Shown in pieces: positions 1-10,734 of a stretch of 64,000 nucleotides of DNA (its first letter is position 1; each line of letters starts with the position of its first letter). The notes beneath the pieces are model-generated. The model saw only the letters and a list, made by a program, of their open reading frames with translations, was not told where the DNA came from and made no database searches. A program made the translations under genes and the position numbers. Source of the DNA: Euglena gracilis (Eukaryota; Euglenida; Euglenophyceae; Euglenales); contig CP154954.1 in assembly GCA_039621445.1 (NCBI GenBank), positions 32,837,455-32,901,454 of the forward strand, given 5' to 3'.

Positions 1-1300
1 ATTGCGGGAAATTACAGAAATTGCGGAAAATTGCTGAAATTGCAGAAAAATTGCGGGTATCAATTTCCCCCCCCCTGCCCTGCCCCGGGTCCTGCAACGC
101 CAACCCCAGCCCGCCGGCCAGCTGCACGATCCCCGGCTGCGGCTACTCGCCCCCTCTTGGAGGGCGGGCCAGCCCCAGGGGGCAGGCCTGTCCCTCATCC
201 CCTCTGCCCCCTCTACACCGCCTCTGAGAACGCACTCGGCCTGCTGGGACCCGGGACCAACCCGTGCCGTTGCCCATGCCCGCTGCCGGGCAGCCGGTGT
301 CGGACGTGGCTCACCCCACTCATTCCCACCACCCCACCCCTGTACCACGCTCATCACGGAGCGGCATCCGGGCCCCGGGTAGGCCCCTTGAAGGCAGGGC
401 CATAGTGGCCCTGTCGACCTTGGGCATTGCAGTGATGTGGGGCACTTCTAATCCTAATCCTGATCCCACACCCCCCACACCCCCCACACCCCTCCCACAC
501 TTGACCAGTGTACGAGCCAGTTTTGCAATATATGGATGCCAGACATTTTCCAGTGGTGTTGGCTTGTTTTTGCTGATATTTAATTTCTCAATATGTTTTA
601 AAAAAAGCCATTGAAAAATTGCTAAAATGCCTGTGAAAAAATGGTCCTAACGTGTGAAATTTTCGGCCATGCCCAGGCCCCCACTTCCTCCCTGCTTTTG
701 GCCAGCAATTAGCCTAGAGGTGGTCTTTGGGGGGTGGGTTTTGACCAAAAAAAACTTCCTGTCTCGAGAGGACTGCACACCATGGCTCACGGTCTGCCTG
801 TCGCAGCACATCGTCGTGGACATACCATTGCTTAGCGACCCGGGGGGGGGGGAGGGGGTCGCTTTCCACTCTGAAAAACCCAGTCAGTCACTTTACCCCC
901 CTTTACTTTACTTTACGGGGGGGGGGGATTGGCCACTCCTCAGGAGGCAATGAACATTTGCCAAAAAGTCTCAAAAAAATCCAAAAAAATTACAGCGCCT
1001 TCGGCGCCAGGCCACTCACATTTTCATTTTCGGGCCAACCCCACCCCCGGGGGGGGGGGGGCTCTTGGCGAAAAAAAACCAGTCAGTCACTCTGACTACT
1101 TTACCCGGGGGGTAAAGTAGGACAGGTGTTAAGCAATGGTATGGTCGTGGACCACGACGTCCACTTGGCCAGACACAATCGGGGACATGAAGAGTGGGAC
1201 CTCCCCCTCCCCTGTGGAAGAAGAAGGAAATACCCGTAATGAATAATTGTCGATCCATGTGTGCCGGGCTCGTATGCCACCACAATGCACCCCCTCCCGT
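1..1300. other. GC-rich block and repeat DNA, no resolved gene
   Basis: Positions 60-420 are GC-rich like the exons elsewhere in the window, but all three frames on both strands are similarly open and I could not fix splice sites. A short minus-strand exon ending at a GTGTAG donor near position 225 is possible. Positions 1-60 are a degenerate array of GAAATTGCGG-like units. Positions 830-1130 carry two fragments of the CAGTCAGTCAC repeat, with long G and C runs and a GCGCCTTCGGCGCC palindrome near 995. No gene is called. Confidence 0.3.
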
Positions 1301-1353
1301 GTCCGCCTAGCACTCAGGTCACAAAGGTTGCAGTTTGAACAGGGGGGCCGAAC

Positions 1354-1448
1354 TTATTTGCGAAAACAGGACAAAGCCGGAAACGGTATTTTTAGGCTTT
1401 TCGGGGGGTTTCCCACAAGCATTGGCCGAAAGGACCTTCGTTGGCACC
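1354..1448 (-). CDS. Possible last exon of the PIH1-like gene
   Basis: It starts after a CGGCAG acceptor in the phase left by the exon at 1491 and stays open to a TAA near 1354. It carries the FRPMLVGNP stretch. Codons after about position 1395 are A/T-rich, so the true exon may end earlier. Confidence 0.3.
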
Positions 1449-4400
1449 CTGCCGTAGCCAGTCCAGGATGAGCCCCTGCATCCCACACACCGGGTTTGAA
1501 CTTTGCCATCTTTTGGGATCCACAGACGTTGATGAGGATCGACTCCTCCTTGTTGGTGGACAACGGGCAGCGAAGGCCCCATCTGGCCACGGACCAAGTC
1601 TTGTGCAAAATTTGTCGAAACACATGTGATAGCAACGATTCCAGAGCCGAGGAACGCAAACAAACTTTGCGGCTGTCTGTGAACGTCCAGACAACGAAGC
1701 AGCCCGGTCAGGGGTGATATCAGCGTTGTCCGCTGGCGGGGAGTTCTGCGACGAATTCTTGAGAAAGTCTCTGCCACCCTGCAGTGAGCAATGGGCAGCA
1801 ATAATGGGGGGTGCGGGGGGGGGGGGAGGCGCAGTCCCCCCCCCCGGTTGCCCTAGGCCACCGGACCCCCCATTGGTGCCGTAGGCCTTGATAATGTCTG
1901 TCTGGGCTCCAGTTTTTCACAAAAAAAAGCTCAAAAATTTCAGGTTTTTGTGTTAGTGGTTTTTAGGGGGAGGGGGTGAAAAAAAATGCAAAGTCAAAAA
2001 ATTGGACCAAATTCTGGCACAGTCAAATTTTAATGACATTTTCACAATTTTTTGGATTTTCAAAGGCATTTTTTTTTTGCTTCAAAAACCTTTCAAAATC
2101 AAAACGGTGTGAAAAAATGCAGGTTTGGGGGGTTTTTGGGGGGACCTCCTACATGGTCCCAAAATGGGTCCCAAATACACCCGGCGCCTTTGGCGTTGGG
2201 AAAATTTTTGGGGGTCGAAAAACGAACAATGGGAAGGGGTGGTGGAGGGCCCCACCCATCATGCACGGGGTGGCCCCCCCCCGACCACCCTGGCTGTTTG
2301 GCCGATTCCCGTTCTGCCCTGGGGGTGTGGTGGGGGGTGTGGGGGGGGTGTGGTGTCGGGTGTGGGGGGGTGTGCAGGTAAATATCCAGTGTGGGCTCCA
2401 GTTTCTTGCAATGCCTCTCCAGATGAACACATGAACCGAACCCTGATTGACTTGCTGCTGTAATTCGACGTGGATGGGCAGACCATTTTGGGGGTGTTAA
2501 AAGGTTGTTCAAGGGGATTCCTGTTTTGGCCGTCGGAAATTTGCTTTGATTTTTGCCTCATTTCCAAGACATTCTGAAACCATCGTTTTGATTTTCCCAT
2601 AAATCCCTGATCTGAGTTATGGACATTTTCTGTTAGCACAACCCCAAATGCACCAGTTTGGGCCGGGTTTGACGACGCAGTCATTCCAGGCAAACGCTGT
2701 CCTGCGAACTGACGAAGCAGCGAACGAGACACGGTGATCGAAAGCATACCTCCAGCGAGCCCTTCACAAACGCACGATACTCCTCTGGGTTGCTGGCTGC
2801 AAGCTGGTCCCCTGCACCACCCCCTGGGCCGGGACTGGTTTGGCTGTCACTTTCCAAAACGATGTATGCTTTTTCGAGATGTTCCTTGGCGAGAAACAGA
2901 GTCAAAGAACGCAGGAAGTGGGGTTGGCCAATCCTGAGTTTGCAGTGCAAACACAGAACTGTTTTGTTCATCCACTTTGCACTTTTTTTTTCCCACTTTG
3001 CTCCCCTTTGTCGGGTGAATAGCGCCGGCCTGGCGGTCCCCAAATGGAGGGGATTCGGAAAGCCGGGATCTCAGGAACAGGAATAAAATTTTCGGGTTCA
3101 CCCCCACTGAGGCCAATGGGGGCGCCAATTTTTGCAAGATGCGCCTATTCCAAAATCGGCACAAAAGAACTGGAGAAAATTGGACTTTCTCAAAGTGCCG
3201 GGAAAAATTGTGGACAAAATTTTGTGCAGATTTTTTCCCATAACGATTTATCCCATTCAAGTCCCCCCCCCAAAAACCCCCCAGGGAGGGTTCAGCCAGC
3301 ACCTCTTTTCGGCAGGACCCCCTCGGCCCCCCCCCCCCGCGTTCTCATGAGGGGGACCCCCCTCATGAGAACTGTGGATTATCACCGTGCTGCCCTCTGG
3401 GGCCCTCTGGGAGAGGGCATTTCCAGACAACCAGGGGGGAGGGGCGACTCTATGTTGTGGCTCGATATTCTGGCAGAAAAAAGTCCCAAAATGTCCGCTA
3501 CACGAGCGGACATTTTGGGACTTTTTTCTGCCAGAATATCGATTCGTTTTATCGCTGAAAAATGTCCACAAAACGAGCCAAAACTGGGCCAAAATCTGCG
3601 GAAGAATGGGTCAGCAGAAAACAAAGTCATGGTTTGATGGGATCTTCCAAGGGCTTCGTTTGAGATAGCCGGACGTTTCCTTTTGGTTTTTTTTACAGTT
3701 GTGATTGTTCAAAAATATTTCGAGAATGGTGGGAATAAAAAAAATCACTAGAGCCCTGAAACCCTCTGCCAACTGCTGCGGCCCGAAAAAGGCATTATCA
3801 ACATTCATTTTTATAATTACAATTTACAACATTATGATATTATTGTAAACCCCCCCCAAATAATACCCCCTGGGGTATTATTTTTTCGCCCGAAGTCCCA
3901 GCCCGAGGGGGGGAGGTATTATTTGGGAGGGGTAATAGCACCCCAAAATTTTTCCAAATTTTTCGAAGTCCCGCAGAAGCCAAAATGGCGCCCTTTTGAC
4001 CCCCTTTGGGGCCAATTTTTGAGGTCAGATGATCCAGAAAAATCGATTTTTTTTGCAATTTGTTGTCAGAGATAGTGATTTTTACCTACATTTTCAGGTC
4101 AAAATCCGGGCCTTCGGCCCGAAATCAGGGGGGGGGGTATTATCCCGGTCGCCAAAGTCGGACCCCAAGGGGGGGGGTTATTTGGGGGGGGGGGGGAAGA
4201 CGCCTTGAAGACCCTCAAAAACCTTAAGGAACCGAATCAACTTTGGCCCAAAAAACCCTTAAAACGCCTTAAAATTGTCGTCCTGAATTTTTTTTGAATT
4301 TCGAGCAAAAAAGAAGTTGCAAAATCTCGGCAAAAACAGCCCACTCCAGAATAAAATGCTTTCTGGCATCGCTGAAACCAACACTCAAAAAGAAGGCGCT

Positions 4401-4782
4401 CTTGAACTGTTTGATTTTCAACCTGGGACCGACGTTGGTTTGATGCCCAGATGGCTCTTCGATCACCTTAAACCCCTTAAAAATTCTGAAAAATTCAAAA
4501 TGCCTTGAAAAAAAAACCCTGTAAAAAATTTGAAAATCTTCGCCTTAAAATGATGCCTGGTAGGGAGGTGCTGGTGGGAAAATTGGTGTTGAACCCCCTG
4601 GGGGGGGGGCGCCCTCCGGCTTAGAAATTCCTGGATCACCAACGTGCCCACAGTGCACCACTCCCAGCCCCACGACAGACAAGAATCCAGGCTGGATTGC
4701 GGTGCGACTGGGAAGGGGATGGTGGCGAAGGTACCGGAAGACCTCTTGCCCGACGAAGTCCGACCCAGGGACGTTCATCGCC
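1354..4782 (-). CDS. Partial spliced gene, possible PIH1-domain protein (four exons)
   Basis: Four minus-strand segments join in a consistent phase: 4782-4644, 2884-2750, 1599-1491 and 1448 down to about 1354. The predicted product has a helical segment, then a strand ending in ILINVC, then, about 15-20 residues on, a segment reading FRPMLVGNP. An INVC strand followed by a PM-x-VG-x-P strand is typical of PIH1 domains, found in R2TP and dynein-arm assembly co-chaperones. That assignment is inference from two short landmarks. The start codon and first exon are not seen. The last segment runs to an in-frame TAA near 1354 but may be cut short by another intron. Confidence 0.38.
1491..1599 (-). 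CDS. Exon of the possible PIH1-like gene (INVC strand)
   Basis: The acceptor follows TTTTGCACAAG and the donor is GTGTGTGG, the GTGTG type used by most introns here. It encodes WGLRCPLS, then ESILINVCGSQKM, ending in FKP. The continuation at 1448 follows a GGCAG acceptor in matching phase and carries FRPMLVGNP. Confidence 0.45.
1930..2360. repeat. Dispersed repeat with a GGCGCC palindrome, copy 1
   Basis: About 400 bases match 47690-48110 in the same orientation. Shared features are a GGCACAGTCAAATTTTA segment, a G-rich stretch around GTCCCAAAATGGGTC, a GGCGCC palindrome and a final TGGTGG/CCACC block. The tail at 2288-2322 also matches 49638-49678 nearly base for base. Confidence 0.7.
2750..2884 (-). 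CDS. Exon of the possible PIH1-like gene
   Basis: A pyrimidine tract and the acceptor CGCCAAG come before 45 whole codons, ending at the good donor GAG/GTATGC. The product begins EHLEKAYIVLE, has a Gly/Pro-rich linker and ends NPEEYRAFVKGSLE. A helix of this kind commonly precedes a PIH1 core. Confidence 0.5.
3341..3372. repeat. Short perfect inverted repeat
   Basis: GTTCTCATGAGGGGG is followed at once by its reverse complement, giving a stem of about 15 base pairs with a one- or two-base loop. It lies about 90 bases from the larger hairpin at 3462. Confidence 0.75.
3462..3542. repeat. Perfect 38-bp hairpin
   Basis: Positions 3462-3499 and 3505-3542 are exact reverse complements separated by the five bases ACACG. 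The arm begins TCGATATTCTGGCAG. No coding frame is associated with it. Possible origins are a foldback transposon end, an RNA stem or a recent inverted duplication. Confidence 0.9.
3847..3936. repeat. R4 foldback element
   Basis: The element has the layout CCCAAATAATACCCCC ... GGGGTATTA ... CCCGAAGTCCC ... GTATTATTTGGG, so the ends and the middle are mutually complementary. Similar copies lie at 31183-31272 and 61322-61470. A related G-rich fragment lies at 4125-4190. Confidence 0.7.
4200..4561 (+). repeat. R1 element copy
   Basis: It starts with CCTTAAAAA-rich sequence, contains AAAATCTCGGCAAAAAC, TTCTGGCATCGCTG and GTTCGATGCCCAGATGG-type motifs in that order, and ends CGCCTTAAAATGATGCC. 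Boundaries are approximate. No open frame is shared between copies, so it is non-coding. Confidence 0.75.
4644..4782 (-). CDS. Exon of the possible PIH1-like gene
   Basis: The acceptor follows GACTAG and the donor is GTTGGT. The exon has one leading base and 46 codons, with about 75% G or C at third positions in the chosen frame. It encodes a segment beginning near MNVPGSDFVGQEVF and ending GVVHCGH. A second frame is also open with similar codon bias, so the frame is not certain. Its end phase fits the next exon at 2884. Confidence 0.33.
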
Positions 4783-4844
4783 CTAGTCTGCCATGAAGGC
4801 ACATCTGGAGAAAATGCAAGGGATGTCGTCCAGCTGTAAACCCC

Positions 4845-5050
4845 CCAAAATAACCTGGCGGGGCCCTTTCTCCTGCCGGGGGCCGATTAACCTGGTGGGG
4901 CGAGGGGCAAGAAAGATGGTTCCAGCAACCTGGCACCCCCCTTTTTAGGCGAAATTCCTTTATGGTGCTGCAAAAAGGGCCCAAATAACCTGGCGGGGGG
5001 GGGGGGCAGGGCCAAAAGTTGGTTCCAATAACCTGGCACCCCGCCATGGC
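4845..5050. repeat. R5 foldback element (AATAACCTGGCGGG type)
   Basis: Repeated AATAACCTGG motifs are followed by C or G runs, and the element matches 13915-14125. Both copies also share the internal GGTTCCAGTAACTTGGCACC-like segment. It lies between exons of unrelated genes. Confidence 0.6.
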
Positions 5051-5310
5051 ATTTGGGGGTTTACAATCGGGGGTGGTCGTACACCCCTTACCTGCAACCC
5101 CCGACCGGGGGGGGGGGGGGGTCGTTGTGTAGGGGTAGGCGGGAGGGGGGAGAAATGGGGGAAAGGGGTCGAACCGGGGACATAATATTGTTTTTGACCC
5201 CAAATTTGCCCAGGCCAGCCTAAATCTGACCCATTTTGCCCATTCTTGGCCCATTTTTTGCAGACCTGAAAACGAAAAATCAGTTGTCGTATGGCCACCC
5301 TTCCGGCGGG

Positions 5311-5565
5311 CTGGACTCAGGGGCGCCTTAAAACCCCTGAAAAACCTTAAAAAAAGACCTTGAGGTTTTTGGCCAAGATGCCTTAAAAAGGTAAAAAAAA
5401 AACCATTAAAAGCCTGGAAAAAACACTCCTGGCAAAATAGCCGAAATCCAAGCAAAAAAGAAGTCGCATAACCTCGGCAAAAATAAACGAGTTCCGGAGA
5501 AAAAACGAATAGCTGCGGACCACGGACCAGTGATGGTTCAAAACACAATAGCTCGAGAGGGCCTT
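5311..5565 (+). repeat. R1 element copy, 3' part degraded
   Basis: It has GGCGCCTTAAAAC at the left end, CCTTAAAAAAAGACC repeats and the CTCGGCAAAAATAAACGAGTTCCGG core. It then loses similarity near 5565. Confidence 0.6.
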
Positions 5566-5833
5566 GAAGAACAAAGGTTGGCATTTCAGCCGAAACAGTT
5601 GGGTTTAGGCTGCTTAGCCGAAACAGTTGGGTTTAGGCTGCTTTACCAACCCGGGGAGGTGCCCGGTGTTGTGGGGTGCCTGCCACAGATGGCACACCCC
5701 CCGGGGGGTCAGTCGACCAAACAAGCAAACGAGAACTGGTGTGGGCAATGCTGGCCCCAGCATCAGGGAACAGGATAGAGTACACCAATACAGGTTGGTG
5801 GTGAGTGAGTGCCAAAAAACACTGCGAACCAGG

Positions 5834-5971
5834 ACCTGAAAATCGCACCGGGTCATCAACGGTTACAGAGCTGCGGTGCAGTGGATCGGAGACCAGGTCA
5901 TAGAAGGCGGCCGCCTCAACTGGCACAAGGATGCGAACCTTGGCACCGCCAGGCAGACCCGAGCCGTGTGA
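5834..5971. other. Ambiguous coding segment on one strand or the other
   Basis: Read on plus, an open frame from after CCTGAA to TGA at 5969-5971 encodes VINGYRAAVQWIGDQVIEGG and further residues. It could be the last exon of a gene converging on PDCD5. Read on minus, 5917-5834 is flanked by a CCAG acceptor and a TTTTCAG/GTCC donor and encodes EAAAFYDLVSDPLHRSSV. The plus frame has slightly higher third-position GC (about 70% against 60%). I cannot decide between them. Confidence 0.3.
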
Positions 5972-6021
5972 GGCCAGAGTCGGGAAACGTCGTCGGGAGA
6001 CGCTGCGCCGCACCGCTGACC

Positions 6022-6134
6022 TCACCAGTCGTCGTCCTCCGCCACCTTCCGCTTGACGACTATGCTGGGGCCGGTGGAGCCCCCGCCGCCGCCGCCGATC
6101 TGCTCCAGGAGGGTGATGAGCTGGTCCTCCTCCA
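6022..6134 (-). CDS. PDCD5: PDCD5 last exon
   Basis: It begins after GCCCCCCAG and encodes EEDQLITLLEQI, six glycines, STGPSIVVKRKV and the acidic end EDDDW, with TGA at 6024-6022. Nearly every codon ends in G or C. Confidence 0.88.
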
Positions 6135-7669
6135 CTGGGGGGCCCTGACAGCCCCCACTCCCCGCCGCCGCCAGGGCACGGATGCATCGCCCTCCGGTTC
6201 ACACGCACAGACCCAAACGCACCATACAACCCCAACCCCAAATATTATTACATATAAAATAGTAAACAAATAGTTATAATAAAAAACACATATGACATAC
6301 AATATTCAATAGTGTGTGCACCACACACACCACCCCCTCCGGCTCATTGGCCTGGCCACGTTGGCATCCTGCCCGGGTCAAACTTGGGAGGCCGACGTCA
6401 CTTGGGGTGGCGGCGAGCTCCATCCATCGATGCACCGCAAACATGGTCGCCGCCAAACCGCCACCCAAACCAAAGCCAGGGCTGGGCGGAGCTGACCGCG
6501 GGAGACGGCCTGGAGGAGGAGGTTCTCGACTTGCCGGGCCTTGTCGGGCTTCACGGTGGAAATGCGGCCGAGCCGCTCTCGAGCCTCAGGGGAGAGGACG
6601 GCCAATGGCAGGGCGGCCTCGCAGTGTGTTTCAAATGGCATTCCAGGTCCGTTCACCAACTGATCTGTACTAATGCCAAACGTAAGCGTTGCTAATAAAC
6701 CCCATCGTTTACACTGACGGGTCGGTATGTCACCTTTCTTTCTTGAAATCCTGGGGAGGGGGGTCAGTAAAAATGGGTCAAGATACTCGACTGGAGGGGG
6801 GGGAAGGGACGAGGCAGCGTGCATTCATCCTGTCCCCTGTCCCTAATAAACAAAAGTCCATCGGTTTGCGTTTTGCCAAAATAGACATTGGGGTGAGCCT
6901 GAGTGCTTTGTTGTGTTTATCCCTGTGTTTTCTTGTGCTTACCTTGCTGTGCACCGGTGCAAAAGAGGGGGTCGGTGTAGATGGATTTCTTCTGATTTTT
7001 CTGTGGTCGGCCGGGGTCGATCTAAATGGGTTCTCCAAAAATTGGGTTTTATTGTTGGGCTCGTTGCTAGAACCTGTAGGAGTCTTGCCTTTTGGGGCCT
7101 AATTTGCCTTTTCTGACTTACTTTGTACATTGTATCGTGCATTTTCCCTCGACCAACCGGGCCCAGAATACCATCGTTTTATCCAAAAAAGAATAAACTT
7201 CCTCCATATACTTATTAAAAAAGACTCCATAAACTTCCTCCAAAAAAGGCTAAAAATAAACTTCCTTGGACATGTCAGACCATCATACTTTAAAAATAGG
7301 GGCCCACCAGCCTCGGTGGGGGGGGTGTAGGGGGGGTGTTGGGGGGGATGTGGGCGGGGGGTGTGGTGGGTGTGGGGGCGAATTTGCTAGTGGAGGCGCC
7401 AATTTTTGCAACACCTGCACCGCCGAAGGCGGCTGTCCCTCTAAATTTAATATCCCTGCCAGCATCACCGCACCAAGAAACACTTCGTGCCAATTTGCGC
7501 AGCCTTGGGAGCTGGCTTGCACTGTCCCGACCCCAGACTGAATGCAACGTGCAACGAAAGCTACCCACCGCCGAGCGGAGGCGGGGGCCCTGGGGAGCAG
7601 CATGGACTTCCGCTTCTCCTCCTGCTCCTGCTGCTGCTCCTGCTGCAGCTGTTGCTGCTCCACCTGCTG
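6022..7669 (-). CDS. PDCD5: PDCD5/TFAR19-family protein, spliced, 5' exon missing
   Basis: Three minus-strand exons (7669-7565, 6617-6497, 6134-6022) join in phase and give a C-terminal portion of about 112 residues. The order matches PDCD5, a small helical DNA- and chaperonin-associated protein. A Gln/Glu-rich helix ends KRKSML. A core SPEARERLGRISTVKPDKAR follows, then VENLLLQAV, the counterpart of the family's VENYLIQMA. Then comes DQLITLLEQI, a Gly linker, a basic VVKRKV strand, and an acidic EDDDW tail before TGA. Human PDCD5 is about 125 residues with the same basic-then-acidic ending. The N-terminal exon must lie beyond 7.7 kb and was not found. Confidence 0.85.
6497..6617 (-). CDS. 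PDCD5: PDCD5 exon, conserved core
   Basis: The exon has 40 codons plus one base and strong G/C third positions. It encodes LSPEARERLGRISTVKP through LLLQAVSR. The canonical donor used here, CGCG/GTCAGC, joins in phase to 6134. Reading past it gives GQLR, which resembles the family consensus GQL, so an alternative donor is possible. Confidence 0.85.
7300..7420. repeat. G-rich tract and GGAGGCGCCAATTTTTGC fragment
   Basis: A degenerate GGGGGGTGT array is followed by GAGGCGCCAATTTTTGCA. The same segment recurs at 3115-3140 and 42425-42445, and inverted near 31965. It lies inside a PDCD5 intron region. Confidence 0.5.
7565..7669 (-). CDS. PDCD5: PDCD5 exon, Gln-rich helix
   Basis: The exon is 35 codons in phase 0, after a CGTTCCAG acceptor and before a GTAGCT donor. 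It is dominated by CAG and GAG codons giving a Gln/Glu-rich helix, then EEKRKSMLLP and a short APASARR extension. The CAG run may be an expanded coding microsatellite. Confidence 0.75.
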
Positions 7670-8159
7670 CTGGAACGGCGCCAGGGTCCGCGTCGGGGAG
7701 GCGGGTGGGGCTGGGTAGGAAGGCCGGGGGGGGGGGGGGCTGGTCGACCTCTCCCCACACCCAAGAGGTGTGGGAAAGGATGACCGCCCACCCACCAAAA
7801 TTGCAATTTGCAGAGAAAAAATCTGCTGGCGCTGAAGGAAAACGTTGACCAAAAACCGGCGCCCCTAGATATGAGAAGGGATCACTGCCCATTGCCCACC
7901 CCTTGGGCTATTGATCCGGTGAGGTTCCGCCAAAGCCCTCTGGGCATCAACTGTCCCCAAGCCTCCTTGGAGGTTGACTGTCACCCACCGGTCAAAAAAT
8001 GTTTCATGGAATCTTCTCCAGAGTATCCTGCACATATGCCAACCGCCAGGGGGGCTTCCAAAAACCAGCCACCCCCTCCCCCAAGGGGGGTCGGCCACTC
8101 TGGAATCCAAGCAGGGGGTATTGTTTTCATTAGTTTTCAAATTTTAACTATTTTAATGG

Positions 8160-8490
8160 TGCCTTTAAAATACTTGGCCGAAATCCCTTAAAAAATCTGA
8201 AAAAATCATTCTGGGAATTTTTTTGAAATTCGAGCTTAAAATGAAGGGCGCAAAAATCTCGGCAAGAAACAAACCAATTCCAGGAAAAGGCGATTTCTGG
8301 CATTTCGCTGGAACATTCTCCGTCCACCCAAACCCGAAATAATGGGATTTTCGACATTTTTGATTTTGTGCCCGGTTCGATGCCAGGATGGACCTGGATT
8401 TCCCTTGTAAAATGGACCTTAAAACTTCAAAAAACGTCTTAAAAACCTTGAAGGAAATAGAAAATTTCTTAAGAAATAATATCCCTGAAC
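8160..8490 (+). repeat. R1 element copy
   Basis: It has the CCTTAAAAAATCTG left arm, CTCGGCAAGAAACAAACC, TTTCTGGCATTTCGCTGG, a TCCACCCAAACCCG segment and the CGATGCCAGGATGG motif, then a second CTTAAAAACCTTG arm. Confidence 0.7.
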
Positions 8491-10338
8491 CCAAGAGAGA
8501 TTTCACAACAAACTTGAAAAAAGTAAAACCTTTTTTCCCGGCGCCTTCGGTGCCAAATCAAGTGGGGTTTTCTGTTGACCCCCTGGGGGGGGGGGGAGGG
8601 AATCCGGGCCAAAACCAGTTAGTCACGCTGAAAAAATCAGTCACCCACCCCCCCAGAGGGAGTCAGCCAGTGACTAAGTCATTGTGTCTTTGACAGCAAC
8701 CTCCTGGAGGCCTGGGCGTCGCTTAACGCCGCCCCCCCCCCCCCGAGAGGTTCCACCTCAGAGGAATTGGAAAATCAGGGTTGGCTGGAATAAGACTGCT
8801 GGCTGATCTTCAGGGATATTTCTTTTCAGGACCATGAAGACCCACCCGGGGGCACTCCCCCCCACAGGGGAGGGGGGGAAGGAATTCCAGGGGACCTCCT
8901 TTTGGGGTCAATTCTGGAAGGAAATAATTAAAAGGAGGGTGCCCCCACCGTGGAGCGGGTTTGCGGACCAACCTTTTAAGAATCCCTCCCCCACCACCCC
9001 CATGGGAGGGTGGGAATTGGCCCAACTCGCAGTCGAACCAGACACCAAAGATTGAAACCCAAATGCAAACACCAAAAATGCAAACAAATGCGAATTATGC
9101 AAAAAAATGAGTTTTAGCCCCAACTTCGAGCTGGAGAACCTGTTGTGTCCCGTTTTTGCCATTTTTGGGGGGTCAAAATTCTACAACCGACCAGCTGCCC
9201 TTCCCTTCAGCAAGCTAAATAAATGCAAATCTGGTCCCCCGAAAAAGAACCCTGGACGCGGCATGGGTGTCCGCGTCGACGGGCATATTCATTTTCATGG
9301 TGGTTTGCCTGGGGTGGGCCAGCACAGGACACTCAACAGTGGTTGTGTGTTCTTCTGTCCTGTCACCATGCAGGCGTCATGGACGTAGGGTGCAAAAAGA
9401 GTGCATTGCTTTCAAAAGGTCACACATCCCAGAACAATTCTGCCTTGCCGATGCACACAAGAGAGATGCTGGGACAAAATTATTCTTTTTAAGGACTGCC
9501 CTGCAGAGCTGTGAAAGTAGTCTGTTGCACATTCATTTCAATCACAACTATGTGTCAATTGCGACCCTTCCAATGAAAGATACACACACACACACACAAA
9601 ATGGCCATATTTTGGCAAAAAAAAGGAAACGTATTTCTGGCATCCTTGGACCATCCGCCATTTACCCTTGTTGTTTTCGGCTTCTTTTGTTTATTGATCT
9701 TGTTTGAGACCCCGGAGCAGCCGTTGGGTGCCCTATGACCCACCACAACCAACCCATGGTCCACCACTGGTTTCATGTTTGGCCCCAAGGGGGCCGATCC
9801 AGGGGGAGGGAGGTCCTTAAAGAATAAAAAAAACAGTATAGAATTCTGCAGTCCCAGCACACTCAACCAAAGGCACACAGGAAGAGGTTGAAAAATGACC
9901 ATTTTCGGTTAAAATAGGTCAACATTTGGGGGGAAATGATTCCTGCAACCTTGGATCATCGCCCATCCACTCAAAACGTCCATAAAAACACGTCCCTTGC
10001 GTTCAGGGGTGGGGGTTGCGGCTTCAGGTGTGCCCAGAAAGGGCGCAGAAAAAGTCTGCCGCTGCGCTGTTACAGAGGGATTTTCATGGGACTCCTTCAA
10101 TTGGGTTTTCAGCACACTGTGAGGTTTGCGGCATTTTGTTGGCATGATGTTTTTGTGTTTCATCACCATTTTTGGTGGTTTGAATGTAACCCACCCTGAA
10201 TATAAGCAACCGGTTGCTCGTATCTGGGTTTCCAAAATCTGCCTGTTGGGGCTTTTTATATATGTTTTTTATAGTTTTTATATTTTTTTTTATTTGGCTA
10301 ACGCGGCTTTTTTCTGCCATTCCAATGCATCATAATGA

Positions 10339-10371
10339 AAACCAACCAACCAACCAACCAACCAACCAACC
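10339..10371 (+). repeat. AACC tetranucleotide microsatellite
   Basis: About eight uninterrupted AACC units lie in an otherwise T-rich, non-coding stretch. Confidence 0.9.
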
Positions 10372-10734
10372 TAATGCAAACTCCTGCACAGCCAGTCAGG
10401 GGTTGCTTGTGTTTGGATGTCGGCCCATAGCCGACCAAAGGGTTGCTGATATTTGGGCTGATAGGGAGGGGATGGTTATATGTGGGGTGGGTGGTTGGCC
10501 CCAAATGGACGGGGTTACGGACGTGGAGGGTTATGATTTGCGGGGTTTATTTGAAGGGGGCAGCTGCGGACCGCTTTTCTGGTACATTTTGGAATGATGG
10601 AGATCCGGCACTTCTGGGGGCCCGGTTGGGTTGGATGGGAATCTCTGGGGGGGGGGGTGGGGGGACCCCCCTTCCGAAACTAGGGGGGGGGGGTGGGGGG
10701 ACCTCCCCCCGCCTACCTCCAGTTTTCGGTGGCC

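Noticed and set aside
5633-6241. 202-residue minus frame across the PDCD5 3' end
   Set aside because: It lies in a different frame from the PDCD5 last exon and is a GC-rich shadow, except possibly 5834-5917, which is listed as ambiguous.
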